From Paramarasmius palmivorus (lineage: Eukaryota; Basidiomycota; Agaricomycetes; Agaricales; Marasmiaceae), in NCBI GenBank assembly GCA_037176845.1, contig JAYKXP010000017.1:496001-560000 (forward strand): 64,000 nucleotides of DNA, read 5' to 3'. The translations under genes and the position numbers were made by a program. The notes beneath the pieces are model-generated. The model did not search any database, was not told the DNA's origin, and was given only the letters and a program-made list of their open reading frames with translations. Position 1 is the first letter of the stretch. Every line of letters starts with the position of its first letter. Shown here piece after piece: positions 34,100 through 45,408 of this stretch.

Positions 34100-35714
34100 T
34101 GATCTAAAAAATTTCTCGAAGCGTGGGAATGGGGGAAAGGAACCGTGGGATTTTTTCCCACTCAAGACCCCGCCCTCTTATACCCTGAATTTCAAACTCC
34201 GCCGCTTTATTTGTCATCGGACCTTCCCGCTGCAATCTCTCCTTTGTTCCACCTCGTTCCTTGGGCGCTGTCGTCGTTTTCTTTGTTTCTCTCTCAAAAT
34301 CCTTCACAAATACTCGGAATTTCTTCGTCTGGTCCAGAACGAGCTAGTTTCCAGCGCAGTCGATGCAAAAACCTCCTGTTCAAGACCAAAATTCCCCTAA
34401 CAACCGCACCACATTGTCTCTCGGACCATCTCCAATCACTCCATTCCTCCTTCCCCAGCGTCTCTTTCACTTCCACCTTCCTTCCACACCACCCCTGCCC
34501 TTGCATTCTACCTGCTCATTAAGCCCTCTTGCAAGCGCTCGGCTCATATAAAGCTTTGTCGAGTCATGGATCATTGATCTGCCACGTCATGTCTCCCGGT
34601 TGTACCGCATTTCGATCGCATTCAGCCGAAATGCCGAGAGATTCCTAAGGATTCCTATCACATGCCACGCCACCCTGCGCAGGCGCTTCCCGCTCTTTCT
34701 TAATCATTCGGCTGCATTCGTCCACTTCTCTCACACGAACACCCTCTTTTCCAAACACCTCTCAACCTTCGCCCACGGTTATTTTATCTCTCCGAGGTCA
34801 GCGGACTTGTCTTCCATATCCCATCTCTCACGGCAACCCTCGGTCACCATGAGAACCTGGTCTCTTTGTTCAATCTCTGTTTCCATCTTTCTTTGATGAT
34901 CGCACATCTGGGGTAGCGCTCGTTGTACACAGATATCATTTCATCATCGGAGGCACAAACCTGGGACCTTCCGTGTGTGGGGAATGGAGCGGATATACCA
35001 AGAGGCAACAAGTACCGTTAACTTTGTCCTTATCTAGGCTGCGTCACCGCGATAAGACTGGTCAGATGGCTTCGGGATGGGTTATTTTATTACAGCTTTG
35101 TCCAATATATACAACTGTTGTGCGTCTATCAGCTGTCAAACTTGTCGGTGATAATCAGAAAGTCGGAATCGAAATCATGAATGTGTTGAATGGGTAGCGC
35201 TGCGCATTTAGGGCTCTTCTATGATGTGAGCAAGATGTTTGTTGATACCTTTATTGGTAGATGGAAGATGGAAGGTGGACTAAAGTGGAATCGTCAACAT
35301 TCATCGATGATGAATGAATTGTCGACGAATCCGTCTCCGTAGCGCCAAGGGTTACTGTGTTGCATGGCGGTGGTGATTGATTTGACAGATCAACGTGCTA
35401 AAAAATCTATCTATATCTATCCTCGATCTATCCTATTTAGAGAATGAGAATGCATCGCAACATTATATGACCTCCATATGCTCAGAAGTGCTCTCAGCTC
35501 ACTGGAGACAACGTTCTTCGGACATGCGACTGCACCGGGCATATGTGTACCTCTGACGTCGACCCTGACATTCACTAGTCACTTTCCGTCTACATACCGG
35601 ACTTTCTGACTCAGAATATCACATCTTAAATCGATAACTAAAAAAACATGCGTGTTACTCAAGGCAATCTTTTCTCTTTCTCTCCTCGTTCTCCCCAGCA
35701 AAACCCCCTCAAAA
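34100..35714. other. Divergent intergenic region between TBP and LOG
   Basis: 1.6 kb with pyrimidine-rich plus-strand sequence near 34140-34560. Frames at 34145-34522 and 34600-34896 have low-complexity Leu/Ser/Pro composition from CT-rich DNA and no motif; I read them as non-coding promoter and leader sequence. Confidence 0.45.
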
Positions 35715-36771
35715 ATGACGATTGAACCGTCTACGACAGCTGTTGCTGTATACTGCGGATCCTCAACTGGTAACCAACCTGCATTTGTTAAAGCAGCTAC
35801 ATGTACGTATCCCCTTTGCCCTCATCTCACTTCTTCCATTCATCTCATCTGACATCCAATGGCAAAAAGCCCTAGGAACCGCACTCGCCAACTCAAAACG
35901 CCGTCTCGTCTACGGAGGCTCCCACCGAGGAATCATGGGCGCTGTTTCTCGCGCTGTACTTGACGCCGGAGGACATGTTACGGGGATATTACCTTATGCG
36001 ATGGTTGCTGCAGGTGGTGAAGGCGAGAAGGTGAGACAGCCTAAAGAAGAGAGTGTGGGAGGTGGAGATGGAAGTGTGATGGTGGATGTTGAGCCGGATG
36101 ATGAGCATGTGCGTCTTGATATCTTTTTTTTTGCTGTTCTGTGATGTGCTGATGCTGGGAATGGTGTAGCTCGAGACGGTGTGTGGTCTCTACTGCCTAG
36201 GCTAGCTGTCAGTGGATCTGATAGGGACGTATAGATTGTTGTCGACTCGATGCATACCCGGAAAGTTGAGATGGCAAAGCGGTCGTGTGGGTTTATTGGT
36301 TTACCTGGTGGATTTGGGACATTTGAGGAGGTGCGCACTCTCTTGGCCAAGCTTCTGCAGTTCATATCTCACTTTCATTACAGGTCTTCGAGGTAACGAC
36401 ATGGACACAACTAGGTATACACATTAAGCGTACGCCTACCTTCCTTCTGCCTTCCATCTTCTCCTCTTAACCTACCTTACCCAAATCCAGCCGTCATCCT
36501 CCTCAACGTCCTCGGCTTCTACGACCCCCTTCGACAACAAATTCGTAACGCTATAGAAGCAGGGTTTATCCAACCCTATAACGAATCCCTTATCATCTTT
36601 GTTGACGGACCTGATTCTCGGGCAAGAGAAGACCACGAATCGTTCGATTGGGGTAAAGCAGCTCTAAGTGCGTTGGAGAACTGGAAAGGGCTGAAGGGGA
36701 AGGCGATGTTTGATTGGGGAACGAAGCCAGATGGGCAGGTTAGTGAGGAAGGATCGTTGGGGGCTTCCTAG
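35715..36771 (+). CDS. LOG-family cytokinin riboside 5'-monophosphate phosphoribohydrolase
   Basis: Exons 35715-35802, 35870-36108, a 9-nt microexon 36170-36178, 36235-36330, 36384-36429 and 36491-36771 give 252 residues in frame. It has the LOG signature PGGFGTFEE and the preceding SMHTRKVEM, plus VYCGSSTG near the start and LVYGGSHRGIMG. In plants, bacteria and the ergot fungus, such enzymes release free cytokinin base from its nucleotide; many homologues act more broadly on AMP-like nucleotides. A Gly/Glu-rich loop with EPDDEH is typical of fungal members. The microexon codes LET and is needed to keep the conserved block intact. A decayed copy follows at 37040. Confidence 0.85.
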
Positions 36772-37039
36772 GTACGTGTTTTGGATGGTGTAACAGTAAC
36801 CTGGTTAGGTGAACAATAGACGTGGATTTGGGTTTTTCGGGATACCAATGCTTTGTTACGCGACACAATGGCAAGGTTCATTACGCTCCTGCGCGGTACG
36901 ACTGTGAAACCGGGAGTAAATTTACGTTTTTCGCCTCGTTTTCATTAAGCCCGTTAACCTTTGGACCTCATTAACTTGTTTTCAGTATGGAAGCACCCAC
37001 ACTGCCTTTCTTTTACTCTGGCAGTAGCACTCATTGACA

Positions 37040-37580
37040 TCTTTCAACCAAACGACGTCTCCGCATTACGGAAGTTCCCGAGGAGCCGTAGATACCGTTG
37101 CATTGATGCGTAAAGATGGATGGTTGGTATCATCCAGAGAATGCCAGCTAGATGACGCCAATGGGAGATGCGATACGAACCGGAGAGCTCAACAGGCCAA
37201 ACACATAAGAACCTTGGTCTTCCAGAATCATCCATGCGCTGGTGCTGGTGGAGACGCATGGATACACGCCAAGACGTACGTTTCTCTTCCATTTAACTTT
37301 CTCACTTTCCTCACTGACTGTACACTCCTCATATCTAGTCGACGTCCTAGCTCTACACCCTTCGATAATTGGCCACACAGAAGCTCCCACCTAGAGTGAT
37401 TTTCTGTCGACGGACTCGAATCATGACATGGGATGACTACAAGTCGCCTGACTGCGGCAAGGCGGCGCTGAGTGCCGAAGAGGTGTCTAGTTAAGTAAAG
37501 AAGCCGGGGGAGAGGTCATCGATGCCAGGTACGTGTTTTAGAAGTGGTCAGGTTATTATAGACATTGATTCTAGGGTCCG
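37040..37580 (+). pseudogene. Decayed tandem copy of the LOG gene
   Basis: Fragments match the upstream LOG gene in order: HYGSSRGAV near 37060 against VYGGSHRGIMGAV, then VDGLES, a stop and CGKAALSA near 37405-37480 against FVDGPDS and WGKAALSA. After the gene, AGGTACGTGTTTT and a following AATAGAC/TATAGAC stretch match the LOG 3' flank. The active-site PGGFGT block is missing and the frame has stops, so this is a non-functional duplicate. Confidence 0.55.
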
Positions 37581-37862
37581 TGTGTCTGCCTGGTCCACCT
37601 ACGCTCTTGAGCGGTAAACATTTGGATGTTGAACCCGAGAAACTCGGGCTGTGTTGACGCATTCTCACTCCATCGTTAGGAGCACCTGGTTTTCATCAAC
37701 CTGTCAGCAAGTTGTTTCGAGTCCCGAACTGTGGCCGAGCCTCATTGTTTTGCTCTTCGTGATGCAACGAGTACGGTTCTTGATCATAACAGTATGCTAT
37801 AGTAAGTACATCATGGGGGTTCCACAAGTCATCCTTGTCTAAACAAGTAAAACGACTGGACT

Positions 37863-39133
37863 TCATTCTCCGGATGCCCGGTCCCCTCGCTCGACTACCG
37901 TCCCAGTCCTACCTGACGGCAAAGGCGGAAGCACTCTCAGAGGAAACGCAGACGACAAGACCGCCGGAGTGCTTTGTCGCGTGCGATAGCTAGGTAAAGT
38001 GCTGTAGGAGAAAAGACTACTTCTGGGAGAGATCCTGGCAGCAGCGGCTGGGCCTGTGCGATGGGACTCCCGTGAACGAAAGGAAGGAGGTGCAATGGAT
38101 GGAATTGTTGGACTGGTACTGGAGCTGGGAGGTGCGCGGAGTGTGTCTGTTACTAATCCGTGTGTCGTGCCCGAGGCTTCAATGGCTGAACGATTGGCGT
38201 TGTCGTGATTTCGGGGTATGAAAGTTCTTGCCTTTAATTTTGTTATATTCGCCCGATTGGCTGTGGGTGGTGTTCATTGACCAAATATCGAGTTGAAGAT
38301 TATTCCCAATACCTAGACGACGATGCCATCGAGCCACACCAATTATGGTGGCTAAGATAAAGGTGCCAATCTCAAATCCAATCGATTGATAGAGAAAGGG
38401 TGGGGTTCTTTGAAATATCAACTCGACAGCAAAAAAAGCTGTCGAAGATATGAAGGAAGGTAGCCAATCTGTGTCGGTTTTTAGCTGAGCAGGAGTCAGT
38501 CCCATATGGTGTGCAGAGGGAAAATGAAGGTATACCCGATTGTTCCAAGAGAGATTGGTCCATATAGCGAAACCCACAGTGAAAAGCACTAAAATAACCA
38601 ACTCCACGATTTCAAGTCTGAGCTTGAACAGCAAGCTATTGGGATCCGGAGAAAGACGAGAGGCCAGGGTGGTGCGAGCTATTTCGGAAGCGTAGAAGAA
38701 AGGGCGTGATGTGAGGATTAAGAGCGTAAATGGTATTTGACATTCGGTAGGCTCCCTAACGGCTGCGAGTACCATGAGGAAAGCCCATATAAGGAGCAGA
38801 AAAGCGGAGCTTCTCTCTGCTTGTAGTAATTCGGACCTACACGAACGATAAGTCCTAGTACTAAGGCTCGAGTGACGAGAAGAGTAAGTTGTCTTTTTGC
38901 TCACGTTTCCGTGGCCATCTCGTCAAACCAAAGGTCGTTAATACCAAATGACTTCACGCCTTGTATACCAACTGCAATGCATGCCAGAATACATGCACAG
39001 GCGCTGATTTCCGTCTTCCACGAGTGTGCGTAGAAAAGTATCTATATGTAGTTGGAGCATGAGACGGATCTTCCGATGGCCCGACCTGAGCCAGTATAAG
39101 ACGCACCGATTTTAACGAAGAGTGTTGAGCCAT
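37863..39133 (-). CDS. Membrane family with LPSY tail, member B
   Basis: Exons 39133-39107, 39041-38905, 38836-38536, 38484-38313 and 38260-37863 give 344 residues; phases 0, 2, 0, 1 are the same as in member A. The 9-residue first exon precedes span 1 (CACILACIAVGIQGV). Conserved blocks are REPTECQIPF, LTSRPFFYASEI, KLRLEIVEL and FFAVELIFQ. The last exon uses a CCCACAG acceptor at 38261-38262; without that splice the frame closes early and the tail is lost. The tail contains SIAPPSFRSRE, then STLPSYRTRQS, then PLRVLPPLPSG. It is the downstream end of a four-gene tandem array (B, C, D, E), all on the minus strand. Confidence 0.75.
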
Positions 39134-39366
39134 GTCGTCTAGACCGACCTGAGAAAAGAGAAACAGGGAGATGCTTCAACAAGGCTGTTATATCACCTCC
39201 CAGAGGTAATACTAAACACTCTCAGCATGAATGATGAGGGTATACATAGCCTGATAAACCGGATCACCCTGGCCAGCTGCGACCATCAGAACTGCGCCCA
39301 GTTGCCAGTGGAACCCGCCGAATATGCTGTTCGCTTCAGCTCATCGGCATCTACACTTTTTTCACA

Positions 39367-39390
39367 CTTCAAGAAGTAATCAAGCAAACG
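39367..39390. repeat. 24-bp element upstream of member B, shared with member D
   Basis: CTTCAAGAAG-TAATCAAGCAAACG lies 234 bp upstream of the member B ATG. The identical 24-mer lies at 49883-49906, 348 bp upstream of member D. In both, GATGCTTGCA follows about 15-20 bp later. Either a conserved control site or a remnant of tandem duplication. Confidence 0.6.
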
Positions 39391-39423
39391 TTTCATGTAG
39401 GTATGATGCTTGCAGAGGATTTT

Positions 39424-39536
39424 CACCTAAGGTTCCCACCCCATCAAACAAATTAGTTGGCGCGTCAGGCCCATCTGATCCAACAACTTTGTGTTTTTGC
39501 CCGTGTTTCCTTCATCCGCGGGTAAAATCCGCGGGC
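39424..39536 (+). repeat. Left TIR (113 bp)
   Basis: Exact reverse complement of 44941-45053. The inner end contains a small palindrome, CCGCGGGTAAAATCCGCGG. Confidence 0.9.
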
Positions 39537-40979
39537 TGCCAGGGCTGATAGAAAGCCTCTAAGTCTTGCCTTGGTCACGGCCTGTCACGGCTCTTTTTCC
39601 CTTGTAGTAGTAGTGATTCCAGTGTCACCAATAATTCGCTTGGAGTATCTCAGTGTACGATGAACGCATACAGTTTTTTTTGGGTTCGCAACTCTAGAGA
39701 AGATGGGAATATATTTCTCATGGTCACGGTAGATAATTTGTGAATTCATTCTTCCTAAAATTCTTATACCCATTTTCCGAAAACTATTGGTGAGGGGACT
39801 TCAAGCTTCAAGCTTCCGTTAACTCTCAAGAGGAATCTGTGAATACCAGAGACTCGGAGTATGAGCTGTCAGTGCGCACTTTTTTGATTCGGTCATCGGT
39901 CACCCGACGTCGGCTAATGCCATTTATAGATGACCCATCATCTTCTACCCTTCTCCTCGGCTCCAGGTCCACTGACAGTCTGACAACAACCCCCGACAAC
40001 CGACTACGACCGACGCGATGACGGGACTGAGCTGGGAGCGTCAAGCACTGAGGAGATGAGAAGGGAGAGGCTAGAGTGTTGATATAAACGTCACAGAATC
40101 AGGGATCGAGACTCGCTTTGTGTGCCAACACATCCCCTACAAGTCCGACAACGACAGTTTCTTCTTTTGGACTGCTTCCCTCCGAGTCAGTGGAACATCA
40201 CCTTCTTGCAAGCGCCGCTAGTTCTTCTACTCATCTAAAGCTGGAGTTCGTCATGATTGTCGAGTAATCGACCCGACGGTGATTTGATGGGTGGTAATGG
40301 ATGCAGAGAACCACGGGAAACAAGTCCAAATATCTCATTCCATAAATGGACAGTACGCCGATGAAGGAGGCGCTCATTTGACGCCCACAGCAAATTTTAG
40401 TTCTGGTACATCGGAATGTAGGCAGGGCCTGGTTTAGAGAGCCATAGACACAGGTTAATCGATGATCGGCAAGAATCCTGAGTTTGGAAGCCATCCGTTC
40501 ACCTAAACACGACGCAACCATGATTTACACTCCAAATGGTGAGAAACTCACCACTAATTGCAGATTTTGATGGTATTTCGTGACTACAGGTCTTATTATC
40601 ATGCACAGAATTGTTATATTGTTAGGAAATACATGTATGAAGCCTCAGCCTTCATTATAGGTCACCAGTAGTCATCTTCAAAGGTCACAAGTGAACAGAC
40701 CAACTTGAGCAACACTCATTCTACTCACAATTGCATACCCTTGAAGTTGATTTACTGATAGTAGTGAGAAACTCACGACTAATAGTGAGGAGATACAGTG
40801 TTCCATTGACTAGTGTATTCCTCATTCAATTGGAATCTGTTTTCCAGGATAGACACCAGCAAAATGTCTCGGTGGTTGCAAGAATGGTGCAATTAAATTA
40901 CCACTGATTTCAGGGGTTGCAGTGGGCTGGAAGAATTGAGTGTATTTACAACTAATTTACAGCAGGTATACAATACATT

Positions 40980-41160
40980 CATAACATGATTGCAACAAAC
41001 CAGATTATTGCAACATGATTGCAACGGGCTGAAGGAATTTCAACTGATTGCAACCATATTGCAATGTAATTTCAACATGCTTGCAATCGACCAAGATATA
41101 TGCAACTGATTGCAACCTAATTGCAACAGTATTGCGACGTGATTGTAACTATCTACAAGA
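40980..41160. repeat. TTGCAA-rich array, left
   Basis: About a dozen copies of TTGCAA(C/T) or its complement at 12-20 bp intervals (TGATTGCAAC, ATTGCAATG, CTTGCAATC). A second array of the same word lies at 43425-43710. Confidence 0.6.
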
Positions 41161-42586
41161 ATTGTGCGTGATACTAAACCCACACCAATACCATTGTCAT
41201 GATCTCATATGCGTACTGCAGCTCTCATTGTTGAACTGCACAAAACTATTTCACTTGAATGCTACTCATTACAGGCAGAGTTATTGCAAACAAAATTGAT
41301 ACTTTACTACAATACATGCTTTATTAACGTAGAAGTCAAGACGTTACAAGCCATGAATCGATGATCGGTCAAGATGTGATTGTGGGAACTGAGTGAGAGC
41401 GCGCTGCCATCCACAATCGCATGTGTGAAACATTCCTGTAAACGCTATCTAAACACCCACGTTGGGAGTGCTCAGTGACCGAACACCACAAGTCTTGAGC
41501 GTTGGGTTAATGTCGAGCAGAGGAGTGATTGATGAATGGTCAGGTCGGGGGATACTGGGAAATCAAGCGCCGCGTCGAAGGATAGGGAGGTAGATTGGCT
41601 GCAGGTGTTGTAACGACGTCGAAAAGTGAACTGGGTGTTGTGGGAATCTGTATATACACGCACGCACCCAATATCCCTGCACTGAATAGCATCTGGATAC
41701 ACGTAGAGCAACGAATTCATCGCTCTCGTTGTACCAGAGGCTAGGGAGCGCAAGGCGTGCTGGGGTATTGGGGTGGACTTGATGCTGATACCCTTGCATT
41801 CAAAGGCACCAGAAAGGCCCCCGGACACACATGAAGCGTCGAATTCGTCAATCACGTCGTATTGGAGACGATTCCGTCTATCATGGCGCCTGGAATGTGG
41901 AATGGGGTTCGATATTGAAGGCGTTGGTGATGCTGAAGGGACTGTGTTGAAGGGTCTGAGTCTTCTCAGGATGGAGTGATGTTGAGAGTGCTGCTGACGT
42001 TGAAGGTGTCCATCAGACGAGGCGGAGTGAGTGAGTGAGGAGTTCTTGAAGATAAATCTCAAAGATAAACATAGGTCAGCAAAAGGTAACCAAAAAAACG
42101 AAAACAGGGGAAAGAATGAATCAACCACGCACCTAGTACCTTATACCTCATCCAATGTCCCCTCCTTCACAATGTTCCTCCTGCCTGTGTAAGGATGTAA
42201 GTAGACCTATGCTAGAAAGTTAGGAATAGAAGAGAGGAATAAAAGAAATACATACCTGAGTGCCATCGTATCGGACGTGGCAGTGGTTGAGAATTCAACG
42301 AGCGCGTAAAGAGCCACAGCTGAAGGGCTCATGGACCAGCACGTGCAATGTGCGGGACCACGGAAACCTCGGCTCAAATTGTGGTCGCGCGTGACGTCAC
42401 GTCACATCCTCTCTTTCTTCCTGACCACCACCATCGATCCGCACCAGTGCCCCGCCATCGTGACTAACAACGAGCTCAACTAGTTGTCCATCATCCACTC
42501 CTGTGAGCTCGCACACTCTACTCATTAAATCACATTGTTTAATCCCCTACAAGGCCAGAAGCGACGCTACGCCGGACTCTGCCAGT

Positions 42587-43060
42587 ATGAAACCCTTTGC
42601 CCTAGACCCTATTGCGGGCGACATGGAGCTCATTTCCCAGGTTGGTAAGTTCTACCTTCTAACTTCATCAAAGCTGGTCTCTTCTCAGGTCTGTTAGCAG
42701 CATGTTGGGGATCTAAGACACAAAGCCGCGACAATACCCACTATACCACAGCCCGGCCCTGTTGTTGGTCATATTCAGACACCCTCACCATCCCGTAAGC
42801 ACCGACTCTTCGACGCTAACCCTGCGCTCTCGCCAACATTTCTTTTCAGTTGACTTCTCTGTTCAGGTCATCATGGAGCATTCAGATCGAGTTGGTACGT
42901 AGGCTTTTCTTACATTTCCAGCTTCATGTTGACATGATATCAAGGTCATTGCGGATTACAAATTGGTTCACGTTGGTATGTCTTTCATTGACTGTATGTG
43001 CATTCTCCTAACATCAACTCTGCCTAGGCTATATACATACCATGGAAAGCCAAGTGAGTA
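42587..43060 (+). CDS. Possible small multi-exon gene or captured gene fragment
   Basis: Inside the 5.6-kb element a series of short coding-looking pieces with GT..AG borders can be read: MKPFALDPIAGDMELISQ, then HVGDLRHKAATIPTIPQPG, then VQVIMEHSDRV, then VIADYKLVHV, then IYIPWKAK. I could not settle the phases or an end, and do not recognise the protein. On the minus strand at about 42150-42333 another two-exon reading starts MSPSAVALYALVEF. Low confidence; such fragments would fit gene capture by the element. Confidence 0.2.
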
Positions 43061-43418
43061 GCTGTTGTTTCTCCGACGCATATATCCCACTCCTGAGGTT
43101 TCGCAGCTCTCCAGAACACGGATGTAAAGTCGGCAGTAGTGATTATGTACGTCTTTCCTCTTCTGTCTGTCTGACATGTCACTCAAGCGTTGATTAGGTA
43201 CCGTGCCGCGTGCCGATGGTGTGGTGATAGGACATCCAGATGTATGTTATGTAGCACACATGTTTTGTACATTGTAAATAGTATAAATGTAAGGCTATTT
43301 TGAATGCACAATATGGTGTGATAGGAAGCGTGGGCGAGAGGTCAGGGGCCGTTTGTCTTGGGATTCTGACCTCGATTTTAATTAAATTGCAATGGTAAAA
43401 ATCACTCGCGATGTTTAG

Positions 43419-43670
43419 AATACTTGCGGCGGCTTGCAACGCAAGTTACCTTGTGGTAACGGTGTTGGAATCGGGCTGCAATTGGCTGCAATTGGGCTGC
43501 AATAATCCGCGCCGGTTGCAAGCGCCTTGCAATAAGCGCCCATGTTGCAATCCCGTTGCAATAAAGGTGAGTCTTTGCAATTCTTCTACAATATTGTTAT
43601 ACTCTAATCATAATTTAGTTACAGGCCTCTTGTCACAAGGTAACTTGCGTTGCAATACAACGCAAGTATT
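43419..43670. mobile_element. 252-bp TIR element (MITE-like), nested in the larger element
   Basis: The first 37 bp (AATACTTGCG..., ending TTACCTTGTG) and the last 37 bp are reverse complements with about four mismatches. Between them are many TTGCAAT words. No obvious target duplication could be fixed. Confidence 0.55.
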
Positions 43671-43710
43671 TCGGGCCCTGCAATTGATTTTCCCCGTTGC
43701 AATTCAATTG
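43425..43710. repeat. TTGCAA-rich array, right
   Basis: More than ten TTGCAAT/ATTGCAA words, overlapping the nested TIR element and running beyond it. The same word builds the array at 40980-41160, 2.3 kb away. Confidence 0.6.
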
Positions 43711-44940
43711 CATCTACGGGGACATTTCGCTGGTGGATATTGTATGTTCAAGACTGAAATACAATACCATTATACTAACGGCAGCCCCTTATATACAAGA
43801 TATAGTATCAGCAACTACGTGTCTCTGTCAATAATTGGACGTATCCTCTCTATGAGCTCTCTCACATCATAAATGATACAAATGAACCTTCCTCAGTTCA
43901 ATCTTCGTTGCCCGGAAACTACGTCCAACCAAATCAGAAAGGATAGTTTCTATTGAGCCGAAATTAGTGCATGCTGCACAGATACACGAAAGACGGAGAC
44001 CGTAGCTTACTGGAAGTCTCGGGTCATTTGTATGTTTTCCTGATGACTGCCATTGCGTTCAGATCGATCGGAGGAGTAGAGAGCAGGGGATCTGCAAGGT
44101 GCGACCGATTCCTTGTTGAGGACGCAGAAAGCGCCGGGTTTTCTCAAACAATGATTAGTAGTGCAAAGCTGCCAATGATCAAACTAAGACATAGTCCAGT
44201 TTCAAATGTGTGGTACTTACCATGTCCCGTCTCGCTCTGACCGCGACCACTTTGCTTGGACAACGGCAACATGCTGGTGAGCAGGCTGAGGGTGGTGGCC
44301 AGCCCATATGTTTGCTACCACACATCATGATATGTTCGTGTATCCGGTAGCAGAACAACTCGGAATGGCTGATTTTGTTGGGGTGTTTTTCTCCGCTGTT
44401 ATGTCCGGGTGTATTCGCAGCGCTGCTTTGACCAACTGCCCAATGTTCCTGGATGCATTGTGAACCTGCGTAAATCGGAAATATCAGCGTGGGTTTGATG
44501 GAATGAAATTTCAAAACGATAATCGGACAAGCACAATTGCGTTGCCTCCACTATTCCCGGGCTTCGGGTACAATGCAGACTGCGTTATCGAGCGTGTCGG
44601 AAGTGGACGACAAGAGGACGGAAGAAGGGATGTACTACTAGCATGATGAAGGTGAAGACGAGGAAAGATGGGCGAACATTTCAACCGCCGTCACCTTGGT
44701 AACACGTGTTGGCTTTCCCACCCTGATCTCTGTTGATTCGCTTTCACTCTGACAGACTCTGACTGCATTAGATTTGGATGGTAAAAATACAGCTCACTGC
44801 TATAATAAATAGGGATAGCGGAAAATGAGCAATAAATATTGGGTGACATCGAACGTGGAAAGCATTTCGATGATGTGTCTGAGTGCCAGGTAAAACAAGT
44901 CACGGGCAAGGCAGACCTTAGAGGCTTCCGAGTCGACCTT

Positions 44941-45053
44941 GCCCGCGGATTTTACCCGCGGATGAAGGAAACACGGGCAAAAACACAAAGTTGTTGGATC
45001 AGATGGGCCTGACGCGCCAACTAATTTGTTTGATGGGGTGGGAACCTTAGGTG
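44941..45053 (-). repeat. Right TIR (113 bp)
   Basis: Exact reverse complement of 39424-39536; ends 355 bp from the stop codon of member C. Confidence 0.9.
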
Positions 45054-45408
45054 GGATTTTGCCAAATGTCCGACAGTCGCCAAACTGCTCGGTGATAACG
45101 TTCTTCTTTCTCAGCTTCCAGAATTCCATATGATCTAGTACCAAGCACATACAGAACAGTTGAGTCGAGCCCATCTATTCCTGCTCCTGATCGCTTCTTC
45201 CGCTCGTGAACTGCTGTCTCCTGCGAATCGGAATCAAAGCTACTGAGCAATGTTATGTGCTGAGGACCATCTCTCGAGGGTATCGTTTCAGTAAGACTGG
45301 TCTACTTCCAATGCAACCAATACAGTTCAACGGTATAGGCTTTGTCAGGTCTGATACTGTACATTAATGTGATGTCCATTTCTTCCTATTATGAACCGCA
45401 AAACTTCC

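Larger units (their letters stand above)
39424..45053. mobile_element. 5.63-kb element with perfect 113-bp TIRs, inserted in the tandem array
   Basis: The segment starts CACCTAAGG and ends CCTTAGGTG. Its first and last 113 bp are exact reverse complements, and weaker similarity continues about 40 bp further in. It is flanked by the direct repeat GGATTTT (39417-39423 and 45054-45060), a 7-bp target duplication. Removing it would leave a 0.64-kb B-C spacer matching the D-E spacer, where the equivalent site reads GGAATTT (49930-49936). No transposase was recognised inside. Long TIRs with a 7-bp duplication suggest a Mutator-like or hAT-like non-autonomous element, but the superfamily is unassigned. 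Confidence 0.8.

Noticed and set aside
34145..34896. Two long plus-strand frames upstream of TBP
   Set aside because: They translate CT-rich promoter DNA into Leu/Ser/Pro strings with no motif; non-coding is more likely.
41472..42128. 218-codon minus-strand open frame inside the 5.6-kb element
   Set aside because: Composition is Ser/Arg/Phe-rich without domains, and no splice or start context; the region is otherwise transposon DNA.
45047..45250. Minus-strand frame (SSFDSDSQETAVHERK) similar to a frame at 49947-50171
   Set aside because: The similarity is explained by duplicated 3' flanks of members C and E; the two frames diverge after about 25 codons and lack splice support.
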